A stretch of 64,000 nucleotides of DNA from Streptomyces sp. LX-29 (GTDB taxonomy: Bacteria > Actinomycetota > Actinomycetes > Streptomycetales > Streptomycetaceae), in assembly GCF_029541745.1 (NCBI RefSeq), contig NZ_CP089746.1:4287559-4351558 (forward strand), given 5' to 3'. Positions 31,711-39,631 of the stretch are shown piece by piece. How positions within the stretch are numbered: position 1 is the stretch's first letter; each line of letters begins with the position of its first letter. Both the position numbers and the translations under genes were made by a program. The notes below the pieces were generated by a model. It saw nothing but the letters and a program-made list of their open reading frames with translations. It was not told the DNA's origin and searched no databases.

Positions 31711-33015
31711 ATGGCTGTACCCGCCGCACCCGCCGTCGAAGTCTCGACCGCCGCCGCTGCCGACTCGGTGAACCTCGGTCCCGCCGTCGCCCTGTCCTGT
31801 CGGGAGTGCGGGGAGCGCTTCGGGCTCGGCCCGATCTTCGCCTGCGAGGTCTGCTTCGGCCCCCTGGAGGTCGCCTACGAGCTGCCGGAGGGCGACCCCG
31901 AGGAACTGCGCCGCCGCATCGAGGCCGGCCCGAACAGCATCTGGCGGTACGCGCCGCTGCTCCCCGTCCCCGCCGACGTCGCCTCCCGGCCCAATCTGAA
32001 CCCGGGCTTCACCCAGCTGGTCAAGGCGGACAACCTCGCCCGCGAGCTGGGCGTCACCGGCGAGCTGCACATCAAGGACGACTCCGGGAACCCCACCCAC
32101 TCCTTCAAGGACCGGGTGGTGGCCATCGCCGTCGAGGCGGCCCGGGCCTTCGGCTTCACCACCCTGTCCTGCTCCTCCACCGGCAACCTGGCCGGCGCGG
32201 TGGGCGCCGCGGCGGCCCGGGCCGGCTTCCGCTCCTGCGTCTTCATCCCGCACGACCTGGAGGCGGGCAAGGTCGTCATGGCCGCGGTCTACGGCGGAGA
32301 CCTGGTCGGCATCGAGGGCACCTACGACGACGTCAACCGCTTCTGCAGCGAGCTGATCGGCGACCCGCTCGGCGAGGGGTGGGGCTTCGTCAACGTCAAC
32401 CTCCGCCCGTACTACGGCGAGGGCTCCAAGACGCTGGCGTACGAGATCTGCGAACAGCTCGGGTGGCGGCTGCCGGACCAGATCGTGGTCCCGATCGCCT
32501 CCGGCTCCCAGCTCACCAAGATCGACAAGGGGCTGAAGGAGCTGGTCCGGCTCGGTCTGGTGGAGGACCGCCCGTACAAGATCTTCGGTGCCCAGGCGGA
32601 GGGCTGCTCGCCGGTCTCCCGGGCCTTCAAGGACGGCCATGACGTCGTCCGGCCGGTGAAGCCCGACACCATCGCCAAGTCGCTCGCCATCGGCAACCCG
32701 GCCGACGGCCCGTATGTGCTGGACATCGCGCGTCGCACCGGGGGCGCGGTGGAGGACGTGGACGACGCTCGGATCGTCGACGCGATCAAGCTGCTCGCCC
32801 GCACCGAGGGCATCTTCGCCGAGACGGCGGGCGGGGTGACGGTCGGCGTGACGCGGAAGCTGATCGAGGCCGGCGTCCTCGACCCGACCCTGACCACCGT
32901 CGTGCTCAACACCGGCGACGGCCTGAAGACGCTGGACGCGGTGGCGCCGACGACGGGGCCGTCCGCGGTGATCCGGCCGAACCTGGACGCGTTCCGCGAG
33001 GCCGGTCTCGCGTGA
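31711..33015 (+). CDS. Threonine-synthase-like PLP enzyme under SAM riboswitch control
   Basis: A 434-residue fold-II PLP enzyme. Residues ~29-47 carry two Cys pairs (CRECG, CEVCF), a zinc-ribbon-like head. The PLP lysine is in GNPTHSFKDRVV, the phosphate loop is SCSSTGNLAGAVGAAA, and PIASGSQLTKI follows. Automatic annotation would be threonine synthase (O-phosphohomoserine plus water). Its riboswitch and the CysO-like sulfur-carrier gene 100 bp downstream argue for a different nucleophile, namely sulfide from a protein thiocarboxylate, giving homocysteine. Streptomyces also has a separate hom-thrC-thrB operon elsewhere (my recollection). The ATG at 31711 has AGGAGAAAGG in front. Confidence 0.85.
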   Translation: MAVPAAPAVEVSTAAAADSVNLGPAVALSCRECGERFGLGPIFACEVCFGPLEVAYELPEGDPEELRRRIEAGPNSIWRYAPLLPVPADVASRPNLNPGFTQLVKADNLARELGVTGELHIKDDSGNPTHSFKDRVVAIAVEAARAFGFTTLSCSSTGNLAGAVGAAAARAGFRSCVFIPHDLEAGKVVMAAVYGGDLVGIEGTYDDVNRFCSELIGDPLGEGWGFVNVNLRPYYGEGSKTLAYEICEQLGWRLPDQIVVPIASGSQLTKIDKGLKELVRLGLVEDRPYKIFGAQAEGCSPVSRAFKDGHDVVRPVKPDTIAKSLAIGNPADGPYVLDIARRTGGAVEDVDDARIVDAIKLLARTEGIFAETAGGVTVGVTRKLIEAGVLDPTLTTVVLNTGDGLKTLDAVAPTTGPSAVIRPNLDAFREAGLA

Positions 33016-33115
33016 GCGAGGGTCCCGCCGGAAGGCCGTAGTCGCGCCGCGGCCGCCCCGGAAGGGGCGCTGCACCGCCGTCTCCCCCCCCGTACCTGAC
33101 CGGAGGTCACACCAC

Positions 33116-33391
33116 ATGAGCGTCAACGTCCGCATCCCGACCATCCTGCGCACCTACACCGGCGGCCAGGCCGAGGTGACCGCCGAGGGCGCCACCCTCG
33201 CCGAGGTGATCGCGGACCTGGACAGCAACCACCAGGGCATCGGCGCCCGGGTCCTGGACGACCAGGGCAAACTGCGTCGCTTCGTCAACGTCTACGTCAA
33301 CGACGACGACGTCCGCTTCGCCGACGGCCTGGCCACGGCGGTGCCGGACGGCGCCGGAGTCTCGATCATCCCGGCGGTGGCCGGAGGCTGA
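33116..33391 (+). CDS. CysO/MoaD-like sulfur-carrier protein
   Basis: A 91-residue ubiquitin-like protein ending in the di-glycine tail VAGG needed for activation and thiocarboxylation. It closely resembles mycobacterial CysO in order and wording (SVNVRIPTILRTYTGGQ, RFVNVYVNDDDVRFADGLAT, IIPAVAGG). It should carry sulfide on its C-terminal glycine to a PLP enzyme. The usual partners are CysM and the Mec protease; here the adjacent PLP gene is threonine-synthase-like, behind a SAM riboswitch. Gene order suggests the pair acts together. The likely ribosome binding site is CGGAGGTC. A strong terminator follows. Confidence 0.9.
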   Translation: MSVNVRIPTILRTYTGGQAEVTAEGATLAEVIADLDSNHQGIGARVLDDQGKLRRFVNVYVNDDDVRFADGLATAVPDGAGVSIIPAVAGG

Positions 33392-33421
33392 TCCAGCCCC
33401 CTTCCCCGTATACCGCCCGGT

Positions 33422-33459
33422 AATCACCCCGTCCCGAAAAGAAACCGGACGGGGTGATT
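33422..33459 (+). terminator. Hairpin terminator after the sulfur-carrier gene
   Basis: A 13-bp perfect stem (33422-33434 with 33447-33459) and a 12-nt loop follow the stop by 31 bp. The loop is A-rich. Confidence 0.85.
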
Positions 33460-33806
33460 CCGTGTATTGAAGCGCGATACAGTTGAGGCGTTTCCCCTCG
33501 CCGGCGGCGCGCCGAGCACATATGAGAACTCGTCAAGTTGTGCGCGAATTGTGTGCATGAATTGTCGGGTTAGCCTGCTATGTCCGGCCCGACTTGCCCC
33601 GGATTCTTCGACTTTCTCCCAGTTCGGCGTCTAGGTCGCTGCCGGAATTCTCGTCCGATTGACCTGTTGCGCTGGGCAGTTGGACAGATACATTCAGCGG
33701 CGGTCGACGCGTTCCGGCGCACACCTTCCACTGACCGGAGGGTGAGGTCTGACCCGGGTCCGCGGAGTGCGGTCCTGCGCAAGGGCCAGTAATAGGGGAG
33801 TTAGGA
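33460..33806 (+). promoter_or_regulatory. Long upstream region of the cold-shock gene
   Basis: About 350 bp without a gene. It is the most AT-rich stretch nearby (for example ATATGAGAACTCG and GAATTGTGTGCATGAATTG). It probably holds the promoter and a long 5' leader, as is common for cspA-type genes whose mRNA folding responds to temperature. Confidence 0.5.
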
Positions 33807-34010
33807 ATGGCTCAGGGCACCGTCAAGTGGTTCAACGCGGAGAAGGGGTACGGCTTCATCGCGGTCGACGGTGGTGCGGACGTGTTCGTCCACTACAGCG
33901 CGATCCAGATGGACGGCTACCGCACCCTTGAGGAAGGCCAGCGGGTCGAGTTCGAGATCTCGCAGGGCCAGAAGGGGCCGCAGGCGGACATGGTCCGAGT
34001 GTCGGCCTGA
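33807..34010 (+). CDS. Cold-shock protein (CspA family)
   Basis: A 67-residue cold-shock domain. RNP1 is KGYGFIAV and RNP2 is VFVHYSAI, with the usual start MAQGTVKWFNAEKG. It binds single-stranded nucleic acid and acts as an RNA chaperone. GGGGAG precedes the ATG. A hairpin follows. Downstream lies the groEL2 gene; the same order (cold-shock, then groEL2) is familiar from other Streptomyces. Confidence 0.95.
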   Translation: MAQGTVKWFNAEKGYGFIAVDGGADVFVHYSAIQMDGYRTLEEGQRVEFEISQGQKGPQADMVRVSA

Positions 34011-34048
34011 TCGCTGATCGCCGAGACGTAGACCGCTGACTGCAGCGT

Positions 34049-34096
34049 TAAGGAAGGGCTCGCGCTTCGAGGAGGGAGCGTGGGCCCTTCCGCGTG
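34049..34096 (+). terminator. Hairpin after the cold-shock gene
   Basis: GGAAGGGC-CGCGC and GCG-GGGCCCTTCC form an imperfect stem of 11 to 12 bp, with a loop that contains AGGAGGG. Confidence 0.5.
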
Positions 34097-34209
34097 CCTG
34101 GGGTGACGGCCTTTCGTAGGCCCGGGGGAAGGGTGACCACCGCCCCCTCGAACGAGGGGTCGCCCGTCTCCCACCACCGCCCTCAATCGAGGGGTCGCTG
34201 CGCGACCAC

Positions 34210-34236
34210 CTTGCACTCTCGGGGGTCGAGTGCTAA
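34210..34236. promoter_or_regulatory. CIRCE element 1 (HrcA operator)
   Basis: CTTGCACTC-9 nt-GAGTGCTAA matches the CIRCE inverted repeat TTAGCACTC-N9-GAGTGCTAA, with a single change in each arm region. It is one of two copies upstream of groEL2. Confidence 0.9.
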
Positions 34237-34245
34237 TCATTGGCG

Positions 34246-34272
34246 TTAGCACTCTGAAGGTGAGAGTGACAA
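34246..34272. promoter_or_regulatory. CIRCE element 2 (HrcA operator)
   Basis: TTAGCACTC-9 nt-GAGTGACAA is the second CIRCE-type repeat, 9 bp after the first. The two inner arms also form a third dyad. Dual CIRCE elements imply tight HrcA repression with induction by heat. Confidence 0.88.
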
Positions 34273-34398
34273 CGAAGGACCGAGTCGGTGAGGTCAGCAG
34301 GGCCTGCGGGGTAGGGAACCGCAAGGCTCGTGGGCCGTCCGTCGCGGGCGCCAGCGCGGTCCGGAGCAATCCACCCCGTCCTGGGAGGACCACTTCAC

Positions 34399-36021
34399 AT
34401 GGCCAAGATCATCGCGTTCGACGAGGAGGCGCGGCGCGGCCTTGAGCGCGGGATGAACCAGCTCGCCGACGCCGTCAAGGTCACCCTCGGCCCCAAGGGT
34501 CGCAACGTCGTCCTTGAGAAGAAGTGGGGCGCCCCCACGATCACCAACGATGGTGTGTCCATCGCCAAGGAGATCGAGCTCGAGGACCCGTACGAGAAGA
34601 TCGGCGCCGAGCTGGTCAAGGAGGTCGCGAAGAAGACGGACGACGTCGCCGGTGACGGCACGACGACCGCGACCGTCCTCGCCCAGGCGCTGGTCAAGGA
34701 GGGCCTGCGCAACGTCGCCGCGGGCGCCAACCCGATGGCCCTCAAGCGCGGCATCGAGAAGGCCGTCGAGGCCGTCTCCGCCCAGCTGCTCGAGCAGGCC
34801 AAGGACGTGGAGACCAAGGAGCAGATCGCCTCCACCGCCTCCATCTCCGCCGCCGACACCCAGATCGGCGAGCTCATCGCCGAGGCGATGGACAAGGTCG
34901 GCAAGGAAGGCGTCATCACCGTCGAGGAGTCGCAGACCTTCGGTCTGGAGCTCGAGCTCACCGAGGGCATGCGCTTCGACAAGGGCTACATCTCCCCGTA
35001 CTTCGCGACGGACATGGAGCGTATGGAGGCGTCCCTGGACGACCCGTACATCCTGATCGTCAACTCCAAGATCAGCAACGTGAAGGACCTCCTTCCGCTG
35101 CTGGAGAAGGTCATGCAGTCGGGCAAGCCGCTGCTGATCATCGCCGAGGACATCGAGGGCGAGGCCCTGGCGACCCTGGTCGTCAACAAGATCCGCGGCA
35201 CCTTCAAGTCCGTCGCCGTCAAGGCCCCGGGCTTCGGCGACCGTCGCAAGGCCATGCTCGGCGACATCGCCATCCTCACCGGTGGCACCGTGATCTCCGA
35301 GGAGGTCGGCCTCAAGCTCGAGAGCGCGGGCATCGACCTGCTGGGCCGCGCCCGCAAGATCACCGTCACCAAGGACGAGACCACCATCGTGGACGGCGCC
35401 GGTGACGCCGAGGCCGTCCAGGGTCGCGTGAACCAGATCCGCGCCGAGATCGAGAACTCCGACTCGGACTACGACCGCGAGAAGCTCCAGGAGCGCCTCG
35501 CGAAGCTGGCCGGCGGCGTGGCCGTCATCAAGGCCGGCGCCGCGACCGAGGTGGAGCTCAAGGAGCGCAAGCACCGCATCGAGGACGCGGTGCGCAACGC
35601 CAAGGCCGCCGTCGAGGAGGGCATCGTCGCCGGTGGTGGCGTGGCCCTGCTGCAGACCGTCTCGGTCTTCGAGAAGCTGGAGCTCGAGGGCGACGAGGCC
35701 ACCGGTGCCCAGGCCGTGCGCCTGGCCCTGGAGGCCCCGCTGAAGCAGATCGCCGTCAACGCCGGCCTCGAGGGTGGCGTCGTCGTGGAGAAGGTGCGCA
35801 ACCTGACCCCGGGTCACGGCCTCAACGCCGCGACCGGCGAGTACGTCGACCTGGTCGCCGAGGGCATCATCGACCCGGCCAAGGTCACCCGTTCCGCGCT
35901 GCAGAACGCCGCGTCGATCGCCGCGCTGTTCCTCACCACCGAGGCCGTCATCGCCGACAAGCCGGAGAAGGCCGCCGCGGCCGCTCCGGGCGGCATGCCG
36001 GGCGGTGACATGGACTTCTGA
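34399..36021 (+). CDS. groEL2: 60-kDa chaperonin GroEL2
   Basis: A 540-residue chaperonin subunit that binds unfolded proteins and ATP in the cytosol. It has the ATP site DVAGDGTTTATVLAQAL, the conserved VVEKVRNLTPGHGLNAATGEY end region, and a short GGMPGGDMDF tail instead of the long Gly-Met repeat of GroEL of Gram-negatives. No groES is next to it, typical of the second groEL copy in actinobacteria. GGGAGGAC lies 8 bp before the ATG. Two CIRCE elements control it. Confidence 0.96.
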   Translation: MAKIIAFDEEARRGLERGMNQLADAVKVTLGPKGRNVVLEKKWGAPTITNDGVSIAKEIELEDPYEKIGAELVKEVAKKTDDVAGDGTTTATVLAQALVKEGLRNVAAGANPMALKRGIEKAVEAVSAQLLEQAKDVETKEQIASTASISAADTQIGELIAEAMDKVGKEGVITVEESQTFGLELELTEGMRFDKGYISPYFATDMERMEASLDDPYILIVNSKISNVKDLLPLLEKVMQSGKPLLIIAEDIEGEALATLVVNKIRGTFKSVAVKAPGFGDRRKAMLGDIAILTGGTVISEEVGLKLESAGIDLLGRARKITVTKDETTIVDGAGDAEAVQGRVNQIRAEIENSDSDYDREKLQERLAKLAGGVAVIKAGAATEVELKERKHRIEDAVRNAKAAVEEGIVAGGGVALLQTVSVFEKLELEGDEATGAQAVRLALEAPLKQIAVNAGLEGGVVVEKVRNLTPGHGLNAATGEYVDLVAEGIIDPAKVTRSALQNAASIAALFLTTEAVIADKPEKAAAAAPGGMPGGDMDF

Positions 36022-36053
36022 TCCCCACGGGATCGGTAGTTCCGGTACACGGA

Positions 36054-36089
36054 CCGAGGGCGGCACCCCGCGAGGGGTGCCGCCCTCGG
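36054..36089. terminator. Bidirectional hairpin terminator after groEL2
   Basis: A 16-bp perfect stem (36054-36069 with 36074-36089) closed by GCGA lies between the convergent groEL2 and murQ genes. Confidence 0.9.
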
Positions 36090-36152
36090 GCGTTCTCCGG
36101 GCGTGCCGGCGGGGGGCGCGCCACGCCTCGGGGCCGCTACGGCTCGGGGCCG

Positions 36153-37103
36153 CTACGCGTCGGGGACGCCGGCCGTCTGGAGGGCGGTGCGCAGCCGGCC
36201 GTCGGCGTCGGCCAGCAGCCGGGCCGCGGTGGGCGCGTCCACCTTGGCCAGGATGGCGAGGATGGCGTTCTTCACCTCACCGCCGGTGGCGGTCAGCGCC
36301 TCCTCGACGGTTCTCTCGCCGGCCCCGGTGGCCAGCGCGACGATGCGCCGGGAGCGGGCGCGCAGCTTGTCGTTGGAGGCGCGCACGTCGACCATCAGGT
36401 TCCCGTAGGTCTTGCCCAGCCGGATCATGGTGATGGTCGAGAGCATGTTGAGGACGAGCTTCTGGGCGGTGCCGGCCTTGAGCCGGGTGGAGCCGGTGAG
36501 CAGCTCGGGCCCGACCACCACCTCGATCCCGTGCTCCGCGGCGGCGGCGAGCGCGGACCCGGCGTTGCAGGAGAGCCCGATGGTGAGCGCACCGCGCCGC
36601 CGGGCGTGCGCGACGGCGCCCACAGCGTAGGGGGTGCGGCCGGAGGCGGAGATCCCGACGACGGTGTCGGCGGGGGTCAGCCGCAGCGCGTCCAGGTCGG
36701 CGGCGGCCAGTCGTTCGCTGTCCTCGGCGCCCTCCGCCGAGACCGTCATGGCCCGTGGCCCGCCCGCGATCAGCCCGATGACCTGGTCCGGGCCGGTGTT
36801 GAAGGTGGGCGGGCACTCGCTGGCGTCCAGGACCCCGAGCCGCCCGGCGGTGCCGGCCCCGGCGTAGATCAGCCGCCCGCCGCGGCTCATCCGGACGGCG
36901 GTGGCGTCGATGGCGGCGGCGATACGCGGCAGTTGGGCGGCGACGGCGGCGGGCACGGTGGCGTCCTCGCCGTTCATGATCCGGGCGATGGAGAGGGTGT
37001 CGAGCCGGTCGACGTCGGCGAGCTCGGGGCGGAACGCCTCGGTGGTGAGGCCGTCGAGCTCGGCGCGCAGCCGGGTCTCGTGGTCGTGGTCGAGGGAAGA
37101 CAT
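36153..37103 (-). CDS. murQ: N-acetylmuramic acid 6-phosphate etherase
   Basis: A 316-residue SIS-fold lyase of the MurQ family. It has YAGAGTAGRLGVLDASECPPTF, EGAEDSERLAAADL and ISASGRTPYAVGA, the last being the sugar-phosphate loop. It splits D-lactate from MurNAc-6-phosphate to give GlcNAc-6-phosphate, feeding cell-wall sugar back to NagA. The upstream, same-strand regulator gene of the MurR/RpiR type (57 bp apart) fits a wall-recycling pair. Confidence 0.92.
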   Translation of the reverse strand: MSSLDHDHETRLRAELDGLTTEAFRPELADVDRLDTLSIARIMNGEDATVPAAVAAQLPRIAAAIDATAVRMSRGGRLIYAGAGTAGRLGVLDASECPPTFNTGPDQVIGLIAGGPRAMTVSAEGAEDSERLAAADLDALRLTPADTVVGISASGRTPYAVGAVAHARRRGALTIGLSCNAGSALAAAAEHGIEVVVGPELLTGSTRLKAGTAQKLVLNMLSTITMIRLGKTYGNLMVDVRASNDKLRARSRRIVALATGAGERTVEEALTATGGEVKNAILAILAKVDAPTAARLLADADGRLRTALQTAGVPDA

Positions 37104-37160
37104 GGGGTGAGGGGGCTCTTTCGGGGGCGGGGGTGGCGGGTCTCTCCGGTGGTGGCCGCG

Positions 37161-38264
37161 TCAGCGGCGGCCGCGCGGCTCGTGCCGGTGCGCGAGGGCC
37201 TCGTACGTGGCGGCCAGCGCGGGTGCGGCGGTCTCGTACGTACGCTGGGCGACGCCTATGAACAGGCAGTCGACGACCAGGAGTTGGCTGGTCCGGCTGG
37301 ACATGGCGGCCGGGCGCAGCTCGCTCTCACGGGCGGTGGAGGTGGTCAGCACCAGGTCCGCGTACTGGGCCACCTCGCCGTCCGGCCGGCCGGTGATCGC
37401 GATCGTGGTCGCGCCGCGTTCGAAGGCTGCCCGCAGCGGCTCGATGACGTCGGTGGTGCGGCCGGAGTGGGTGATCGCCATGGCCACGTCCCCGGCGCGC
37501 AGTTGGACGGCGTTGGTGACGGCCAGGTGCGGGTCGCCGGGGGCGTGCGCGACCAGCCCGATGCGCAGCAGCTTCTGGACCAGGTCCTGGCCGACGAGGT
37601 GGGAGGCGCCGATCCCGTACACGTCGATGCGCCGCGCGCCGGCGAGCGCGGCGGCCGCCGCCTCCAACTGGGCGGTGTCCAGGCCGGCGGCGGTGTCCGC
37701 CAGGCACTGCTGTTCCTCCTGGGCGAGCTTGGCGACCACGTCGGCCATCGGGTCGTCGACCGCGATGTCCGCGGTGACGGCGGGCGCCCGCCCGGCGGCC
37801 TGCTGAGCGGCGAGCGCGGCCAGCGCCAGCCGGAGGTCGCGGTAGCCGGGGTAGCCGAGCAGGCGCGAGGTGCGGACGACGGTCGCCTCACTGGTCCCGG
37901 TCCGCGCGGCGAGCCCGGTCACCGTCAGCGCGGCGCACCCGGCCGGGTCTCCGGCCACGGTCTCGGCGACGCGCTGCATGGAGCGGGTCATCGAGGGGGC
38001 GAGGGTGCGGACCTTGGCGGCGAGCGCGGCGGGGGGAGGCGGCTGGACGCCCCCACCGGTCCCGCCGGGGGCGGGTCCGCCCTGCCCCCGGCCCGACCGT
38101 GCCTGGGCGTTCTGCGCCTGCCCGGTCTGCGCCTGCCCGGTGGGGTCCGGGGCGGCCGGTGCCCGACCGGTCGGGGCTGAGCCTGACGGGGCCGGGCCGG
38201 GCCGCACCGAGCCCGCCGGGGCCGGGCTCCCCTGGTGGAAAGTTTCCTTCAGTGGACTACTCAC
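37161..38264 (-). CDS. MurR/RpiR family transcriptional regulator
   Basis: A 367-residue regulator. After a Pro/Gly/Ala-rich disordered head, the RpiR helix-turn-helix is about residues 90-150 (SMQRVAETVAGDPAGCAALTVTGLAARTGTSEATVVRTSRLLG). The SIS sugar-phosphate sensor follows (DVYGIGASHLVGQDL, AITHSGRTTDVI). It probably binds MurNAc-6-P or a GlcNAc-6-P-type ligand and controls murQ. I chose GTG 38264; an in-frame TTG at 38300 exists. Two short perfect palindromes flank the start and look like its own operators. Confidence 0.85.
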   Translation of the reverse strand: MSSPLKETFHQGSPAPAGSVRPGPAPSGSAPTGRAPAAPDPTGQAQTGQAQNAQARSGRGQGGPAPGGTGGGVQPPPPAALAAKVRTLAPSMTRSMQRVAETVAGDPAGCAALTVTGLAARTGTSEATVVRTSRLLGYPGYRDLRLALAALAAQQAAGRAPAVTADIAVDDPMADVVAKLAQEEQQCLADTAAGLDTAQLEAAAAALAGARRIDVYGIGASHLVGQDLVQKLLRIGLVAHAPGDPHLAVTNAVQLRAGDVAMAITHSGRTTDVIEPLRAAFERGATTIAITGRPDGEVAQYADLVLTTSTARESELRPAAMSSRTSQLLVVDCLFIGVAQRTYETAAPALAATYEALAHRHEPRGRR

Positions 38265-38281
38265 TCTTGAAAAGTATTTTC
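38237..38281. promoter_or_regulatory. Paired palindromes flanking the MurR-like gene start
   Basis: GGAAAGTTTCC (38237-38247) lies just inside the regulator gene and GAAAAGTATTTTC (38269-38281) lies just upstream, between it and the divergent gene at 38329. Both are perfect GAAA/TTTC palindromes, as used by RpiR-type regulators. Autoregulation is likely. Confidence 0.55.
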
Positions 38282-38328
38282 GGCTGCTGTGGGGCGTCAA
38301 GGCTCCGCGCCGCGCGACAATGATCCGT

Positions 38329-38691
38329 ATGGAGCTCGAACAGGCACTGCACGCGGCGCGAGCCCTCGTTCTCGCCGACCTCTCCGCCGGTCAGGTCGCC
38401 CAGGCGGACATCGTCTCGTTGGTCGAGGACGCCATCGCCCACCGTCGCTGGTGGGTCGAGCAGTGGCCGGAGGGCGTGGAGTACGTGGCGGGTCTGGTCG
38501 CCCAGGACGTCCAGGACGCGCTGCTGGAGCGGTACGGCCGCTGGCCGCTGTGCCCCGTCTGCGTCGGTGACAACCTGCACGCGCTGGACGTCGAGCCGGA
38601 GCTGGGCCCGGACCCGCACTGGGTCTGCGGCAAGACGGCGGTGGCGGTCGCGCGGGTGGGGAAGCTGGGACAGGCCGGGACGGCGGGCTGA
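38329..38691 (+). CDS. Hypothetical protein with C-terminal Cys motif
   Basis: A 120-residue protein divergent from the MurR-like gene. The N-terminal half is helical and charged (LEQALHAARALVLADLSAGQVAQADIVSLVEDA). The C-terminal part holds PLCPVCVGDN and HWVCGK, three Cys plus a His that could hold a zinc ion. I know no function. An ATG at 38320 would add three residues. The shared promoter with the regulator suggests co-regulation. Confidence 0.65.
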   Translation: MELEQALHAARALVLADLSAGQVAQADIVSLVEDAIAHRRWWVEQWPEGVEYVAGLVAQDVQDALLERYGRWPLCPVCVGDNLHALDVEPELGPDPHWVCGKTAVAVARVGKLGQAGTAG

Positions 38692-38866
38692 GCCCGCGGC
38701 GGAGCGGTCGCCGTGGGCGGCCGGCCCTCCGCCCGGTGTCGGCTGCCTGCCCGCGATTCCTGTGTCGAGCCGGGACGACGAGGCGCGCGGTCGGGGTCCG
38801 CGAAAGACCCGACGGCGCATCGGATTCAGCGACGGGAACGCGAAAATCCGATCGGCGCGGGTGGCG

Positions 38867-39547
38867 CTACGCGCCGAGCAGTTCGAGCTCCGTCGTGAGG
38901 TTCCGCCGGGCGGTCTGTTCCCAGCGCCCGTACCCCTCCGGCGTGTGGAACAGCCGGGGCAGTCCGAGGAGTTGGCGCAGGGCGGCGGCGCGGCCGGTGC
39001 GGAAGGCGTCGTCGGGGACGAAGGCGAACTCCTCGCGGACGGCGGCCGCGTAGCCGGCGTAGGCGTCGGGCGGGCCGCCGAGGACCGCGAGGTCGGCGTC
39101 GCAGAGCGCCTCGCCGTTGGTGTCGCCGGGGGCCGGGTCGTGGGTCCTGGTGAGGCGCACCAGGCGGGCGACCTCGGCGGTGCGGGGTGCGGGGACGCCG
39201 GCCTCGGGGAGGGCGCGTTCGGCGAGGCGGGCGCTGCGCTCCTCGTTGGTGGAGCGCTCCGGGAGGTAGACGGCGTCGTGGAACCAGGCGGCCAGGCGGA
39301 CCGCGTCCGGGTCGGCGGCGTGGTGGGCCAGCGCGTCGACGTGGTCGAGGGTCGCCCTCAGATGGTCGGTGGTGTGGTAGCGGCGCTGCGGCTCCGACCA
39401 TCGGGCGAGCAGGTTCTCACCGTATGGGTGCGGGGCCGGGTGGCACGCCCCGTCGCGGGCGCTGTTGAGCAGGACCACCCAACGGGAGAGCAGGGCGTCG
39501 TGCTCGGGGTGCGGCGGCTGGGCCGGGCGGTGCCGGGGCGACGTCAT
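38867..39547 (-). CDS. HD domain metal-dependent phosphohydrolase-like protein
   Basis: A 226-residue HD-superfamily protein. Metal-ligand positions are YHTTDHLRATLDHV (His), LAAWFHDAVY (the HD pair) and LCDADLAVLGG (final Asp). Such proteins are usually nucleotide or phosphate-ester hydrolases; the substrate is unknown. The ATG at 39547 is preferred over an upstream in-frame TTG. It is divergent from cutC; the gap of about 70 bp must hold both promoters. Confidence 0.85.
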   Translation of the reverse strand: MTSPRHRPAQPPHPEHDALLSRWVVLLNSARDGACHPAPHPYGENLLARWSEPQRRYHTTDHLRATLDHVDALAHHAADPDAVRLAAWFHDAVYLPERSTNEERSARLAERALPEAGVPAPRTAEVARLVRLTRTHDPAPGDTNGEALCDADLAVLGGPPDAYAGYAAAVREEFAFVPDDAFRTGRAAALRQLLGLPRLFHTPEGYGRWEQTARRNLTTELELLGA

Positions 39548-39615
39548 GAGGTCATTGTGCGGCAAAGGAGTGAGGGGCCGTGTTTCGGCGCCGGGCCGCG
39601 TGTGGCAGGCTAGAC

Positions 39616-39631
39616 TACATGTCTAGACCAA
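39616..39631. promoter_or_regulatory. Possible DasR-like operator overlapping the cutC start codon
   Basis: ATGTCTAGACCA (39619-39630) matches 10 of 12 bases of the DasR core TGGTCTAGACCA; the GTCTAGACC block is identical. It overlaps the start codon at 39619. The presence of a perfect GTCTAGAC palindrome in an unexpected gene makes the role uncertain. Confidence 0.4.

Noticed and set aside
33580..33792. 70-residue frame in the cold-shock leader
   Set aside because: There is no ribosome binding site or family resemblance, and it lies in what should be the promoter and leader.
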